A stretch of DNA of 64,000 bases from Vibrio algarum. Lineage in GTDB: Bacteria; Pseudomonadota; Gammaproteobacteria; Enterobacterales; Vibrionaceae. The notes below the pieces were generated by a model. It worked only from the letters and a program-made list of their open reading frames with translations. It was not told the origin of the DNA and ran no database searches. The stretch lies in contig NZ_JAQLOI010000003.1 in assembly GCF_028204155.1 (NCBI RefSeq), positions 372,001-436,000 of the forward strand, given 5' to 3'. Made by a program: the position numbers and the translations under genes. This document shows, in pieces, positions 1-8,580 of this stretch. How positions within the stretch are numbered: position 1 is the stretch's first letter; every line of letters starts with the position of its first letter.

Positions 1-1
1 T

Positions 2-694
2 CCACACCGTTTTTATCAAGATGATCATATTCGTCGCTACGGTTTTCATGGCACTAGTCATAAGTACGTAAGTGAAATATGCGCTGAAAAAATGAATAAA
101 CCGATTGAAGATCTAAACATCATTAGCTGCCACCTCGGTAGTGGCGCTAGCATATGCGCTATTAAAGGGGGCATATCTGTTAATACATCAATGGGCTTTA
201 CGCCGTTAGCTGGTTTGATGATGGGCACACGTTGCGGTGATATTGACCCGTCGATACTTGTATTTATTGCCAATAAGCACGACATGGATGTAGAAGAAGT
301 CAATCAAATTATGATCAATGAATCTGGTCTGCTTGGTGTATCCGGTGTTTCAAATGATTGTAGAGCCGTGGAGCAAGCCGCTAAAAATGGGAATGAAAGA
401 GCACAGCTTGCATTGGATATGTTCGTACAACGTATCAGAGCATTCATCGGTTCTTATATGGTACAAATGGGCGGGGTCGATGCCATTCTATTTACTGGAG
501 GTATAGGAGAAAACTCGACTTCTATTCGTTCCTCTGTGTGTAGTGGCTTAGAGCGACTAGGCATCAAGGTCGATGAAGATAAGAATGCTGCGTCTGATAC
601 TTTTTTCCAAGATGCGAACGGAACCGTATCGTTAGCGATTATTAATACTAATGAAGAGCTCATGATGGCAAGAGAAACGCATAGTATTCAGTGA
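2..694 (+). CDS. acetate/propionate kinase, C-terminal part
   Basis: Acetate-kinase-family enzyme that interconverts an acyl phosphate plus ADP with the carboxylate plus ATP in the cytosol. The frame is open from base 2, so the gene starts outside the window and only about 230 C-terminal residues are seen. Family motifs are intact: RRYGFHGTSH near the start of the visible part, CHLGSGASICAI (nucleotide loop), GTRCGDIDP and the adenosine-binding TGGIGENS. It lies upstream of glpK and a PocR-type chemoreceptor on the same strand, and a decayed copy of it lies about 4.4 kb downstream. No phosphotransacetylase is visible. Whether it is housekeeping AckA or a propanediol/threonine-linked propionate kinase (PduW/TdcD type) cannot be told from this fragment. 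Confidence 0.9.
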   Translation, partial: PHRFYQDDHIRRYGFHGTSHKYVSEICAEKMNKPIEDLNIISCHLGSGASICAIKGGISVNTSMGFTPLAGLMMGTRCGDIDPSILVFIANKHDMDVEEVNQIMINESGLLGVSGVSNDCRAVEQAAKNGNERAQLALDMFVQRIRAFIGSYMVQMGGVDAILFTGGIGENSTSIRSSVCSGLERLGIKVDEDKNAASDTFFQDANGTVSLAIINTNEELMMARETHSIQ

Positions 695-712
695 GTTATT
701 ATTTGATTAATT

Positions 713-757
713 AAGGGGGTATTCCAAGTAATCTTAAACGCAGTATACCCTTTTTTT
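713..757 (+). terminator. rho-independent terminator after the kinase gene
   Basis: GGGTAT (717-722) pairs with ATACCC (745-750) and is followed by seven T (751-757). It lies 19 bases after the kinase stop codon, so the kinase gene and glpK are probably separate transcripts. Confidence 0.7.
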
Positions 758-1003
758 GTTAGTGCTCATTGAGCACATCGCGCCCTCAAGTAGTTATTGC
801 GACGATATCTGGTAGCGACTTTGGTGGCTGGTTATATCCAAAAGTGATCGGTGCATAATTATCAACTGAAAGTACCGATTGTACCAATCCAAATCAATGC
901 TAAGAGTGTGAAATCGAATACACCAAAGCAAAAGCTTAAATAAAAATCTAACGTAAACAGAGTTCAAAACTTCTAATAAAAAAGTGAAACAAAGGACCCT
1001 AAT

Positions 1004-2518
1004 ATGACTAAGAAATATATCGTTGCTCTCGATCAAGGTACCACAAGCTCACGTACTGTTGTTCTAGACCATGACGCTAATATTGTAAGTGTGGCACAGC
1101 GTGAATTTACTCAGATTTACCCACAAGCGGGTTGGGTTGAGCATAATCCATTAGAAATCTATGCGACTCAAAGCTCAACATTAGTAGAAGCCCTTACACA
1201 AAAAGGGATTCGTTCTGACGAAGTCGCTGGTATCGGTATTACTAACCAACGTGAAACAACTATTGTATGGAACAAAGAAACCGGTGAGCCAGTATATAAT
1301 GCAATTGTATGGCAATGTCGCCGTACCGCTGATATGTGTAATGAGCTGAAGAAAATTGATGGGCTTGAAGCATACATCAAAGAGAATACAGGTCTTGTAC
1401 TTGACCCATATTTTTCTGGTACAAAAGTAAAATGGATCCTTGATAACGTTGAAGGAGCAAGAGCGCTAGCTGAAGAAGGCAAATTGCTCTTTGGTACCGT
1501 CGATACTTGGCTACTTTGGAAGATGACGCAAGGCCGTGTTCACGTTACTGATTATACCAACGCATCTCGTACTATGCTGTTTAACATTAAGTCGTTGCAG
1601 TGGGATGAGAAAATTCTTAAAGAGTACAATATTCCTCTTTCTATGATGCCTGAAGTCAAAGCGTCTTCTGAAGTGTACGGCGAAACCAACATTGGTGGCA
1701 AAGGTGGAACTCGTATTCCTCTTGCTGGTATTGCTGGCGATCAACAAGCCGCGCTATTTGGTCAAATGTGTGTGGAACCTGGCCAAGCGAAAAACACCTA
1801 TGGGACTGGTTGTTTCTTGTTAATGAACACTGGTAAAGAGAAGATTACCTCTAACAATGGTCTATTGACTACGTTAGCGTGTGGCCCTAAAGGTGAAGTT
1901 GCTTACGCACTTGAAGGTTCTGTATTCATGGGTGGTGCATCGATCCAGTGGCTTCGTGATGAAATGAAACTGCTTTCTGATGCGAAAGATTCTGAATATT
2001 TTGCAACCAAAGTTGATTCTTCTAACGGTGTATATGTTGTTCCTGCATTTGCTGGCCTAGGTGCTCCATATTGGGATGCGTATGCTCGTGGTACGATTGT
2101 TGGTATGACTCGTGGTACAGGTGCAAACCATGTTATCCGCGCAACATTAGAAAGTATTGCTTATCAAAGTCGTGATGTTATCGACGCAATGCAAGCGGAC
2201 TCTGGTATTAAGCTGGCAACTCTGCGTGTGGATGGCGGTGCGGTAGCGAATAACTTCTTGATGCAATTCCAATCTGATATCTTGGATACAAATGTACTTC
2301 GTCCAAAAGTAACAGAAGTAACGGCGTTAGGCGCAGCTTATCTTGCAGGTCTTGCTGTTGGTTTCTGGGATAGCATTGATGAAGTCTCAAACAAAGCTGA
2401 AATCGACAGAACGTTTGTCTCTGCTCACGACGAAGAAAAACGCGTAGAGCGTTACAATGGTTGGAAACGTGCCGTACGCGGTGTGTTGGCATGGTCTGAA
2501 GTTGCTCACGAAGAATAA
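1004..2518 (+). CDS. glpK: glycerol kinase
   Basis: Phosphorylates glycerol to sn-glycerol 3-phosphate with ATP in the cytosol, the entry step of glycerol use. The 504-residue protein has the full length and architecture of FGGY-family GlpK: N-terminal phosphate loop ALDQGTTSSR, glycerol-binding segment NQRETT...WQCRRT, DYTNASRTMLFNI, GIAGDQQAALFGQ, and the C-terminal ATPase half with YGTGCFLLMNTG and LRVDGGAVANNFLMQ. It matches E. coli GlpK almost throughout. An AAAGGA ribosome-binding site sits 7 bases before the ATG. No glpF or glpD is adjacent; the neighbours are a kinase gene and a chemoreceptor whose PocR domain is of a type known to sense small diols or glycerol-like ligands, which suggests a local polyol theme. 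Confidence 0.97.
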   Translation: MTKKYIVALDQGTTSSRTVVLDHDANIVSVAQREFTQIYPQAGWVEHNPLEIYATQSSTLVEALTQKGIRSDEVAGIGITNQRETTIVWNKETGEPVYNAIVWQCRRTADMCNELKKIDGLEAYIKENTGLVLDPYFSGTKVKWILDNVEGARALAEEGKLLFGTVDTWLLWKMTQGRVHVTDYTNASRTMLFNIKSLQWDEKILKEYNIPLSMMPEVKASSEVYGETNIGGKGGTRIPLAGIAGDQQAALFGQMCVEPGQAKNTYGTGCFLLMNTGKEKITSNNGLLTTLACGPKGEVAYALEGSVFMGGASIQWLRDEMKLLSDAKDSEYFATKVDSSNGVYVVPAFAGLGAPYWDAYARGTIVGMTRGTGANHVIRATLESIAYQSRDVIDAMQADSGIKLATLRVDGGAVANNFLMQFQSDILDTNVLRPKVTEVTALGAAYLAGLAVGFWDSIDEVSNKAEIDRTFVSAHDEEKRVERYNGWKRAVRGVLAWSEVAHEE

Positions 2519-2645
2519 GGTGCCACGCTTTACTGTTCGTTAAGTTGAAAACCTTAATTTAAGATTTTTAATTGGTGCTCAACGTATGATCTTGGGCAGA
2601 TAGTGACCTCATGTGTCATCTCTAATTATTTCAGAGAAAATTATT

Positions 2646-4043
2646 ATGTTTGTAGAGCTTTTAAAATATATTAGTCCTTTTAGCATTGCTGGTATATGTT
2701 ATTTACTATATCGAAAGTTTGGAAATAAGAATGTCATTTCTACTGAAGATACAGATAATATGTCTAAATCGTCAATTAGTATTAAAACAATAGATGAGCA
2801 GCTAAAGGGCTTTGGACATATAAAAGATCAAAAAAAGGTTTCCACGCTCGATTATTCTTTTAAAGAGCTGATCGATGTTGACGTATTGCAAAAAGTTCAA
2901 GACGAATTTGCAAAAGCGATGGGGGTAGCAAGTATTACCGTTGATAATCATGGAAACGCCATCACTAAACCGAGCAACTTTACCTCTTTTTGTATGGAGC
3001 ATACGAGAGAGAGTAAAAAAGGGTCGGATCTTTGTACACAATGTGATCGAGGCGGCGGTACTATCTCTGGTCATACTAACAAGCCAGCCATCTATAAATG
3101 CCATACTGGGTTAATAGATTTTGGCGTACCAATAATTATTGAAGGCACTCAGATTGGCAGTATCCTTGGCGGGCAAACGCTAACTCATAAACCGGATGAA
3201 GAAGAATTTAGAGCCATCGCCAGAAACCTTAGTATTGATGAAGATAAGTATATTGAAGCGTTGAAAAAAATTTCGATTATTACCCCTGATAAACTCATCG
3301 CCGCTGCAAATCTACTTTTTCTAATCGCCAACACTTTTTCAAAATCAGGATTGCAGAGAAGACAACTGGTGGATTTATCATTGTCAGGAATTTCTGAAAT
3401 GTCAGGTTCGCTAAGTTCTATTTCAGAAGCCACAGATCAAGTTAATATAGCGCTTGGAATGGTATCAACGGCGTCAGAAGAATTACACTCAACGGTTAGT
3501 GGCATTTCTAATCATGCCAATATGGGTCGCAGTGTCGCCCAAGAAGCAGTCAAAAACGTACGTGACTCAGCAAATCAAGTGGATGTTTTAAGCCATGCTG
3601 CTCAGGATATTGGCAAAGTAGTAGAATCTATATCTGCCATTTCTGATCAGGTCAATTTACTGTCTCTTAACGCAACCATCGAAGCGGCAAGGGCTGGCGA
3701 CGCTGGCAGAGGTTTTGCTATTGTTGCCAATGAAATAAAAAAACTCGCAAAACAAACATCCGAAGCATCTGTTGAAATAAAAGAAAAAATCTGTGACATT
3801 CAAAACGAATCAGACGATGCAAAATCAAAGATGGCAAGTATAAGTGAAATCATGGTTCAGGTAGATGGTATCGTTTTATCTATCGCAGAGTCAGTGAATG
3901 AACAGACATTAGCCACTCAGAATATGACAGAAAACCTATCTACAACCTCTGTTGACATGGAGAAAATAGACTCTGACCTGAAAATCACTTCAAATATCAT
4001 GCAAAAAGTAACCCAAGACATTAATATGGTGTTGTCAGTTTAA
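2646..4043 (+). CDS. methyl-accepting chemotaxis protein with PocR sensory domain
   Basis: Chemoreceptor that should signal through CheA/CheW. One N-terminal hydrophobic segment (about residues 8-24) is followed by a PocR domain (about 65-230) with the cysteine-rich patch CxxC...YKCHTG typical of PocR, then a cytoplasmic signalling domain with the hairpin tip around SDQVNLLSLNATIEAARAG and RGFAIVANEIKKLA. There is no periplasmic ligand domain or HAMP, so the ligand is read inside the cell. The frame is open from a GTG at 2613, but the ATG at 2646 has the better site (CAGAGAAA upstream) and puts the membrane segment at the N-terminus. PocR domains bind 1,2-propanediol or related compounds in the founding member; glycerol or a glycerol product is possible here given glpK next door. 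Confidence 0.88.
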   Translation: MFVELLKYISPFSIAGICYLLYRKFGNKNVISTEDTDNMSKSSISIKTIDEQLKGFGHIKDQKKVSTLDYSFKELIDVDVLQKVQDEFAKAMGVASITVDNHGNAITKPSNFTSFCMEHTRESKKGSDLCTQCDRGGGTISGHTNKPAIYKCHTGLIDFGVPIIIEGTQIGSILGGQTLTHKPDEEEFRAIARNLSIDEDKYIEALKKISIITPDKLIAAANLLFLIANTFSKSGLQRRQLVDLSLSGISEMSGSLSSISEATDQVNIALGMVSTASEELHSTVSGISNHANMGRSVAQEAVKNVRDSANQVDVLSHAAQDIGKVVESISAISDQVNLLSLNATIEAARAGDAGRGFAIVANEIKKLAKQTSEASVEIKEKICDIQNESDDAKSKMASISEIMVQVDGIVLSIAESVNEQTLATQNMTENLSTTSVDMEKIDSDLKITSNIMQKVTQDINMVLSV

Positions 4044-4494
4044 CTAGCGCATCTTACGCGACGCAGCAAAGGTATCCGTTCTTCGACTTTTTAAAATTAG
4101 GCTCGACAAAAGTGCCATATTACTGATGTTAAAACAGTAATATGGCCAAGCCGCATGGTGCATGACGTCAAGACAAAACCGATGTCTTGTATATGTCCAT
4201 ATAGATATACTTCCATCACATCGTACCTTTATCTAAGCTACCAGCCATGCTGCTACCGATTATTTCTGTTTAGGATGGAGAGGTTTTATTACCTCTTCGT
4301 TGCATTAGTGCTGACAAACTTGAACCCAGATATTTCCGATCAATATTCCTTACTGTCTACCAACGAATATCTAAATGTTGAGAAACGCATGAATACTCAT
4401 ATGACAACATAAACCGCCTACTTCGATGCCACGGAACCGGTACAGATTGAGGGTCTACTTTTACTTAAAAAGACTCGACACATTTACCTTTAAA
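4044..4494. other. non-coding stretch with a perfect hairpin
   Basis: No gene recognised. GCCATATTACTG (4114-4125) and CAGTAATATGGC (4135-4146) form a perfect 12-bp hairpin with a 9-base loop downstream of the chemoreceptor gene. There is no T-run, so termination is uncertain. An 85-codon frame at 4155-4412 resembles nothing known to me and is probably chance. Confidence 0.5.
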
Positions 4495-4925
4495 GTAAAA
4501 TAGTGTTGAAGAAAATGAATAAACCGATTGGAGACCTAAACATCATCAGCTGCCACCTCGGCAATAGCGCTAGCATATGCGCGATTAAAGGAGGTATATT
4601 GATGGGTTTTACCCCATTAGTTGCTTTGATGATGGGTACACGTTGTGGTGATATTGAACCATCGAACTTGTCTTTATTGCCAAAAAGCACACATGGATGT
4701 TTAAAAAGCATCTAAAAATGGAAATCAAAGAGCACAGCTTGCAATGGATATGTTCGTACAGCGTATCAGAGCATTCATCGGTTCTTATATGGTACAAATA
4801 GGTGGGGTCGATGCCATTCTATTTACCCGAGGGATAAGAGAATACTCAGCTTCTATTCGGTTTTCAGTATGCAAGGGTTTGAATAGACTAGGTATTAATG
4901 TCGACGAAGATAAGAATGCCACACT
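4495..4925 (+). pseudogene. decayed duplicate of the acetate/propionate kinase gene
   Basis: Close DNA match to the intact kinase gene at about 70-590, shifted about 4.4 kb. Homology starts near 4495 and the shared stretch beginning ATGAATAAACCGATTG is nearly identical. It has a small in-frame loss (residues SVNTS reduced to L), a deletion of about 85 bases near 4700 that breaks the frame, and substitutions in key motifs (GGIGENS became RGIREYS). Homology stops at about 4917, within 10 bases of the stop codon of the convergent ABC exporter gene. The 5' third and 3' end of the kinase gene are missing. It cannot encode a working kinase. Confidence 0.85.
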
Positions 4926-6707
4926 TCAAATCGCAACCTCTAGTTCAGGTGTTTGCGTTATCGACTCGTTCAATAAACCTGCGTAGACACCATTCTGAGC
5001 AACCAGATCATAATGATTTCCTTGTTCTACTATCTCTCCCTTTTCTAGCACTAAAATCATATCTGAATGGCGCACTGTACTCAGGCGGTGAGCGATAGCA
5101 ATGATCGTCTTTTCCTTAAACAGACGCTGCATGGCTTTCTGGATAAGGTCTTCGGTGATTGAATCAACGGAACTTGTTGCTTCATCCAACATCATGACCT
5201 GCCCGCCCTGCGCAACCGCCCGAGCGAAAGAGATCAACTGAGTCTGACCTACCGATAGATTTGAGCCATTTTTGTCTAAACAAAAATCATAGCTTTCAGG
5301 TAATTGTTCAATAAAATTATCGGCATAAACGTAGCTCGCAGCCTGCTCGACCTGTTTACGTGAGATGCCCGTCTTGCCGAGCGCAATGTTAAATTGAATA
5401 CTTTCTTCAAACAGATGAACATCCTGCATCATTAAAGAAAATAGATGCGCAGAATCGTCGATGGAAATATCACTAAGCTCTATCCCATTCAGAAGAATAC
5501 TGCCTTCGTAATCCTGATACGTTTTAGAGATCAACCGCAGTATAGTTGACTTGCCGGACCCCGTTGAACCCACTAGAGCTATCTGGTGACCTTGCTCTAG
5601 CATAAATGAAACGTTTTTAAGTACGTATGGCGAATCAACGTTGTAACGGAAGCTCACATTCTTGAATTCAAGACAAGTAAATTTGGCTAACGGTTCTTCT
5701 ACCTTATCTCTCGGTAGTAGATTACGCCCCTCTTCTTCCATCGGCTCAACAAACAGCTCTTCAATATGGTCAAAAGCGGCAAACGAACTCTGTATCGAAG
5801 CAATTTGCGAAGTGAAGTCACGGATAGGCACAAAAACTTTTTCTAGCGTATTGATGAATGCAATCAATACGCCCAATGTTAGTGCGTCTTGAATAACCAG
5901 ACCCGACCCATACCAGATCATCAACGCTATGGTGATAGAGGTAACACCAGAAATAAAGGCAAACAGTATCGCATCATATTTATTCGCTTTCATTTGAGCT
6001 TTTAAAAATTCATCGGTAAAGCCTTTGTATTTCCTCTCTACTTCCTCTTCGGCTCGATATAGTTGAACCGTTTTCACGCCTAGTAACGCTTCCTGAAGAA
6101 AACCAATTCCACGAGCCAGCGCCGAACGTGTTATCTGATACAACGCTCGTAGGCGGTTACGAACGTACATAGTTAAATACATAACCGGCGGCATGATGAT
6201 CAATACAATTAGTGTCAACTGCCAATCGATAAACAGCATCATAATAAGCAAAGCAATAGTATTAATAGAGTCTTTCACCAACCCCACAATAGATTGGACA
6301 AAAGAGTCGCCAATGGTTTCCAAATCACTCGTTAAACGTGAAAGTGTCACACCTGTTGGCTTGCTGTCGAAATAACTACGTGGCAATTTAAGCACACGAT
6401 CAAATAACACCGATCGCATGTCTGTAATGGTGTACTGGCCCGTTTTACGTAAATTGTATGAGTAGGTAGTGTCTACAACATAGTTTGCAACGAGTACAAG
6501 AAGTAGATAAAAAATATGCAGTGATAACCCATCCATATTTCTCTGGGTTAGATGTACGTCAATCACTTGTATAATTAGCCATGGGAACAGTAAACTAGTC
6601 GTCACCGAAAGCGGTAGCATTGCAATGCCAAGCAGCGCCGATTTTTTGTACTTTTTAGCGTATTTGAAGAAATGTTTTAAATATTGAACGTCAGCGGCTT
6701 TTAACAT
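4926..6707 (-). CDS. ABC exporter half, SmdB/MdlB-like (catalytic site intact)
   Basis: Half-transporter of 593 residues: six membrane helices (about 20-310) followed by an ATPase domain. Walker A GSTGSGKST, signature LSVGQ, Walker B MMLDEATSSVD with the catalytic Glu, and the H-loop IAHR are all present. The variant signature LSVGQ is also found in E. coli MdlB. It overlaps the upstream half-transporter gene by 7 bases, so the two are translationally coupled and should form one heterodimeric inner-membrane exporter. The substrate is unknown; family members export drugs or peptides. The stop codon abuts the kinase pseudogene. Confidence 0.88.
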   Translation of the reverse strand: MLKAADVQYLKHFFKYAKKYKKSALLGIAMLPLSVTTSLLFPWLIIQVIDVHLTQRNMDGLSLHIFYLLLVLVANYVVDTTYSYNLRKTGQYTITDMRSVLFDRVLKLPRSYFDSKPTGVTLSRLTSDLETIGDSFVQSIVGLVKDSINTIALLIMMLFIDWQLTLIVLIIMPPVMYLTMYVRNRLRALYQITRSALARGIGFLQEALLGVKTVQLYRAEEEVERKYKGFTDEFLKAQMKANKYDAILFAFISGVTSITIALMIWYGSGLVIQDALTLGVLIAFINTLEKVFVPIRDFTSQIASIQSSFAAFDHIEELFVEPMEEEGRNLLPRDKVEEPLAKFTCLEFKNVSFRYNVDSPYVLKNVSFMLEQGHQIALVGSTGSGKSTILRLISKTYQDYEGSILLNGIELSDISIDDSAHLFSLMMQDVHLFEESIQFNIALGKTGISRKQVEQAASYVYADNFIEQLPESYDFCLDKNGSNLSVGQTQLISFARAVAQGGQVMMLDEATSSVDSITEDLIQKAMQRLFKEKTIIAIAHRLSTVRHSDMILVLEKGEIVEQGNHYDLVAQNGVYAGLLNESITQTPELEVAI

Positions 6708-8464
6708 GCTTCAGCCTCCGTTTCATTTTGCTGCAATTGCCAGGTTTCATAGTAATAAGGGCACGTTCGAATGAGAGTGGTGTGATTACCCTTAGCGATA
6801 ACTTTACCTTCATTGAGCACAATAATTTCATCCATGTATTCAAGCGCGTTAACACGATGAGACACCACTAAAACAGACTGTGTTTTCATCTGCCCAAACA
6901 AACCTTCCAAAATTTTACGTTCAGTTTCGTAGTCAACTGCTGAAAGTACATTGTCCATGATAATCAAATCACTGGGCTTAAGCAGTGCACGAGCAATACT
7001 TAAGCGTTGCTTTTGACCACCAGACAGCATAATGCCTTTTTCCCCAACCAGTGTTTGATCACCCTTTTCAAAACGATAAACATCGCTGGCTAACTGACTC
7101 AGTTCAAGCACTTCATCGACCTGAGCTTTAGCAATATCAACATCACTGCTACCAAAGCGAATATTTTCCTCGACTGTTGCTGAGAATAAGTAAGGATCTT
7201 GTGTAACTGTCTTTACATATCGACGTAAATCGCTGCGGGTAATGGTTGTTACATCTTTATCGCCTAGATAAATAGCGCCTACCGGAACATCCAGATGATG
7301 GTTTAAGCAGTTCACCAACGTTGTTTTACCTGCGCCGATACTGCCCAATACACCGACTTTCTTACCTGCAGGAATATCAAAACTGATGTCGTCTAAAATT
7401 AATCGGTCGTCACCTTGGTAGCTGAAACTCAGATTTAGTACCGAGAGTGTTTGGCCCTTCAATTTTTCAACTTCTGGTTTAGAAAGCGGTATGACATTCT
7501 GTTGAGGAATGTCTGCGTTCAGAATGGTCTGCACGCTATCAATACTGACCATGCCACGTTGATAAATGGTTGCAATCCGACCTAACTGCATCAACGGCAT
7601 AGCAAGCAATACCGAGTAAGTAAGAAAAGCGGTGATCTCTCCTAACGTAAGTTGGTCATTCATCAACATGTGGCCACCAAGCCCAAGGATCAGTATTTTC
7701 ATCAGGTTATTGGCATAATCTAAAACAGGCATAAAGAAGACTTGAATACGTGTGATCTTCATTCGGCAGTTCAGTAAAAGCTGATTGAGTTTCTCTGCCT
7801 CATTTTTCACCCAGGGGGACATCTGTTGGCTTTTGATCAAATCAATACCGGATAAATAGCTCATTAATTGAGCAGAGAGATTTTGTAGCCGCTGCATATG
7901 CTCCATGTGCAATTTTTTCATTCGCTTAAAGCCGATACGGAAAATCACAAACGCTATCGTAATTGGAATAACAGAGTAAAGCGTCAGCTCCGGAGAAATA
8001 CGCCACATCCATAAAGGGGTTAACGACAGCGCAAGCAAAACATTAAATAATTGCAAAAAACCGGACCCAAACAGCAATCGGACACCACTCAAATCATTAT
8101 TAATAATTGAAATGAGTTTTCCCGAGGCAAATTTGCTATGAAAACTGTTTGGTAATCGATTGAGATGTTGCAGAAGATCATTTTTTAACGCTGCTTCTGT
8201 TATGCGACCAGGATTAAGCGCGTATATTCGCGAAAAAATACGAATGATGGTCATAGAGACAGCCATAACCACAACTATCTGAACATACGTTTTTAGCTCG
8301 TCATGATCCGCAGGGGAAGCACCATCAATCAGGTCAATCGCCAATTGAATATAGCGAGGAATTTCTACTTGAAGCCAGTTGACAAGAAAAATAAAAACAA
8401 TCGCGAGCATGTACGACTTGCGATTCATATATAAATAATGCGAAATAAATTGTCTTTTAGTCAT
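6701..8464 (-). CDS. ABC exporter half, SmdA/MdlA-like (degenerate ATPase site)
   Basis: Partner of the downstream half-transporter: 587 residues, six N-terminal helices and a C-terminal ATPase domain. Walker A is GSIGAGKTT and the signature is canonical LSGGQ, but the residue after the Walker B Asp is Asn (IIMDNVLSAVD) where the catalytic Glu is expected. In heterodimeric exporters one half commonly has such a degenerate site (E. coli MdlA has Asp there), which supports the pairing. It is first in a two-gene operon; the 116-base gap before it must hold the promoter. Confidence 0.88.
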   Translation of the reverse strand: MTKRQFISHYLYMNRKSYMLAIVFIFLVNWLQVEIPRYIQLAIDLIDGASPADHDELKTYVQIVVVMAVSMTIIRIFSRIYALNPGRITEAALKNDLLQHLNRLPNSFHSKFASGKLISIINNDLSGVRLLFGSGFLQLFNVLLALSLTPLWMWRISPELTLYSVIPITIAFVIFRIGFKRMKKLHMEHMQRLQNLSAQLMSYLSGIDLIKSQQMSPWVKNEAEKLNQLLLNCRMKITRIQVFFMPVLDYANNLMKILILGLGGHMLMNDQLTLGEITAFLTYSVLLAMPLMQLGRIATIYQRGMVSIDSVQTILNADIPQQNVIPLSKPEVEKLKGQTLSVLNLSFSYQGDDRLILDDISFDIPAGKKVGVLGSIGAGKTTLVNCLNHHLDVPVGAIYLGDKDVTTITRSDLRRYVKTVTQDPYLFSATVEENIRFGSSDVDIAKAQVDEVLELSQLASDVYRFEKGDQTLVGEKGIMLSGGQKQRLSIARALLKPSDLIIMDNVLSAVDYETERKILEGLFGQMKTQSVLVVSHRVNALEYMDEIIVLNEGKVIAKGNHTTLIRTCPYYYETWQLQQNETEAEAC

Positions 8465-8580
8465 GAGGTTCTTTATTTAATGGATGTTTTCCAAGCTAAA
8501 TCCTGAATTGATAAACGTAAACGAAGATTAAACTATGCGACGTAACCGATTATTTTTACCAATAACACAAGCGAAAGGAT

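Noticed and set aside
4155..4412. 85-codon plus-strand frame
   Set aside because: Low-complexity product with no family resemblance, next to a pseudogene; probably chance.
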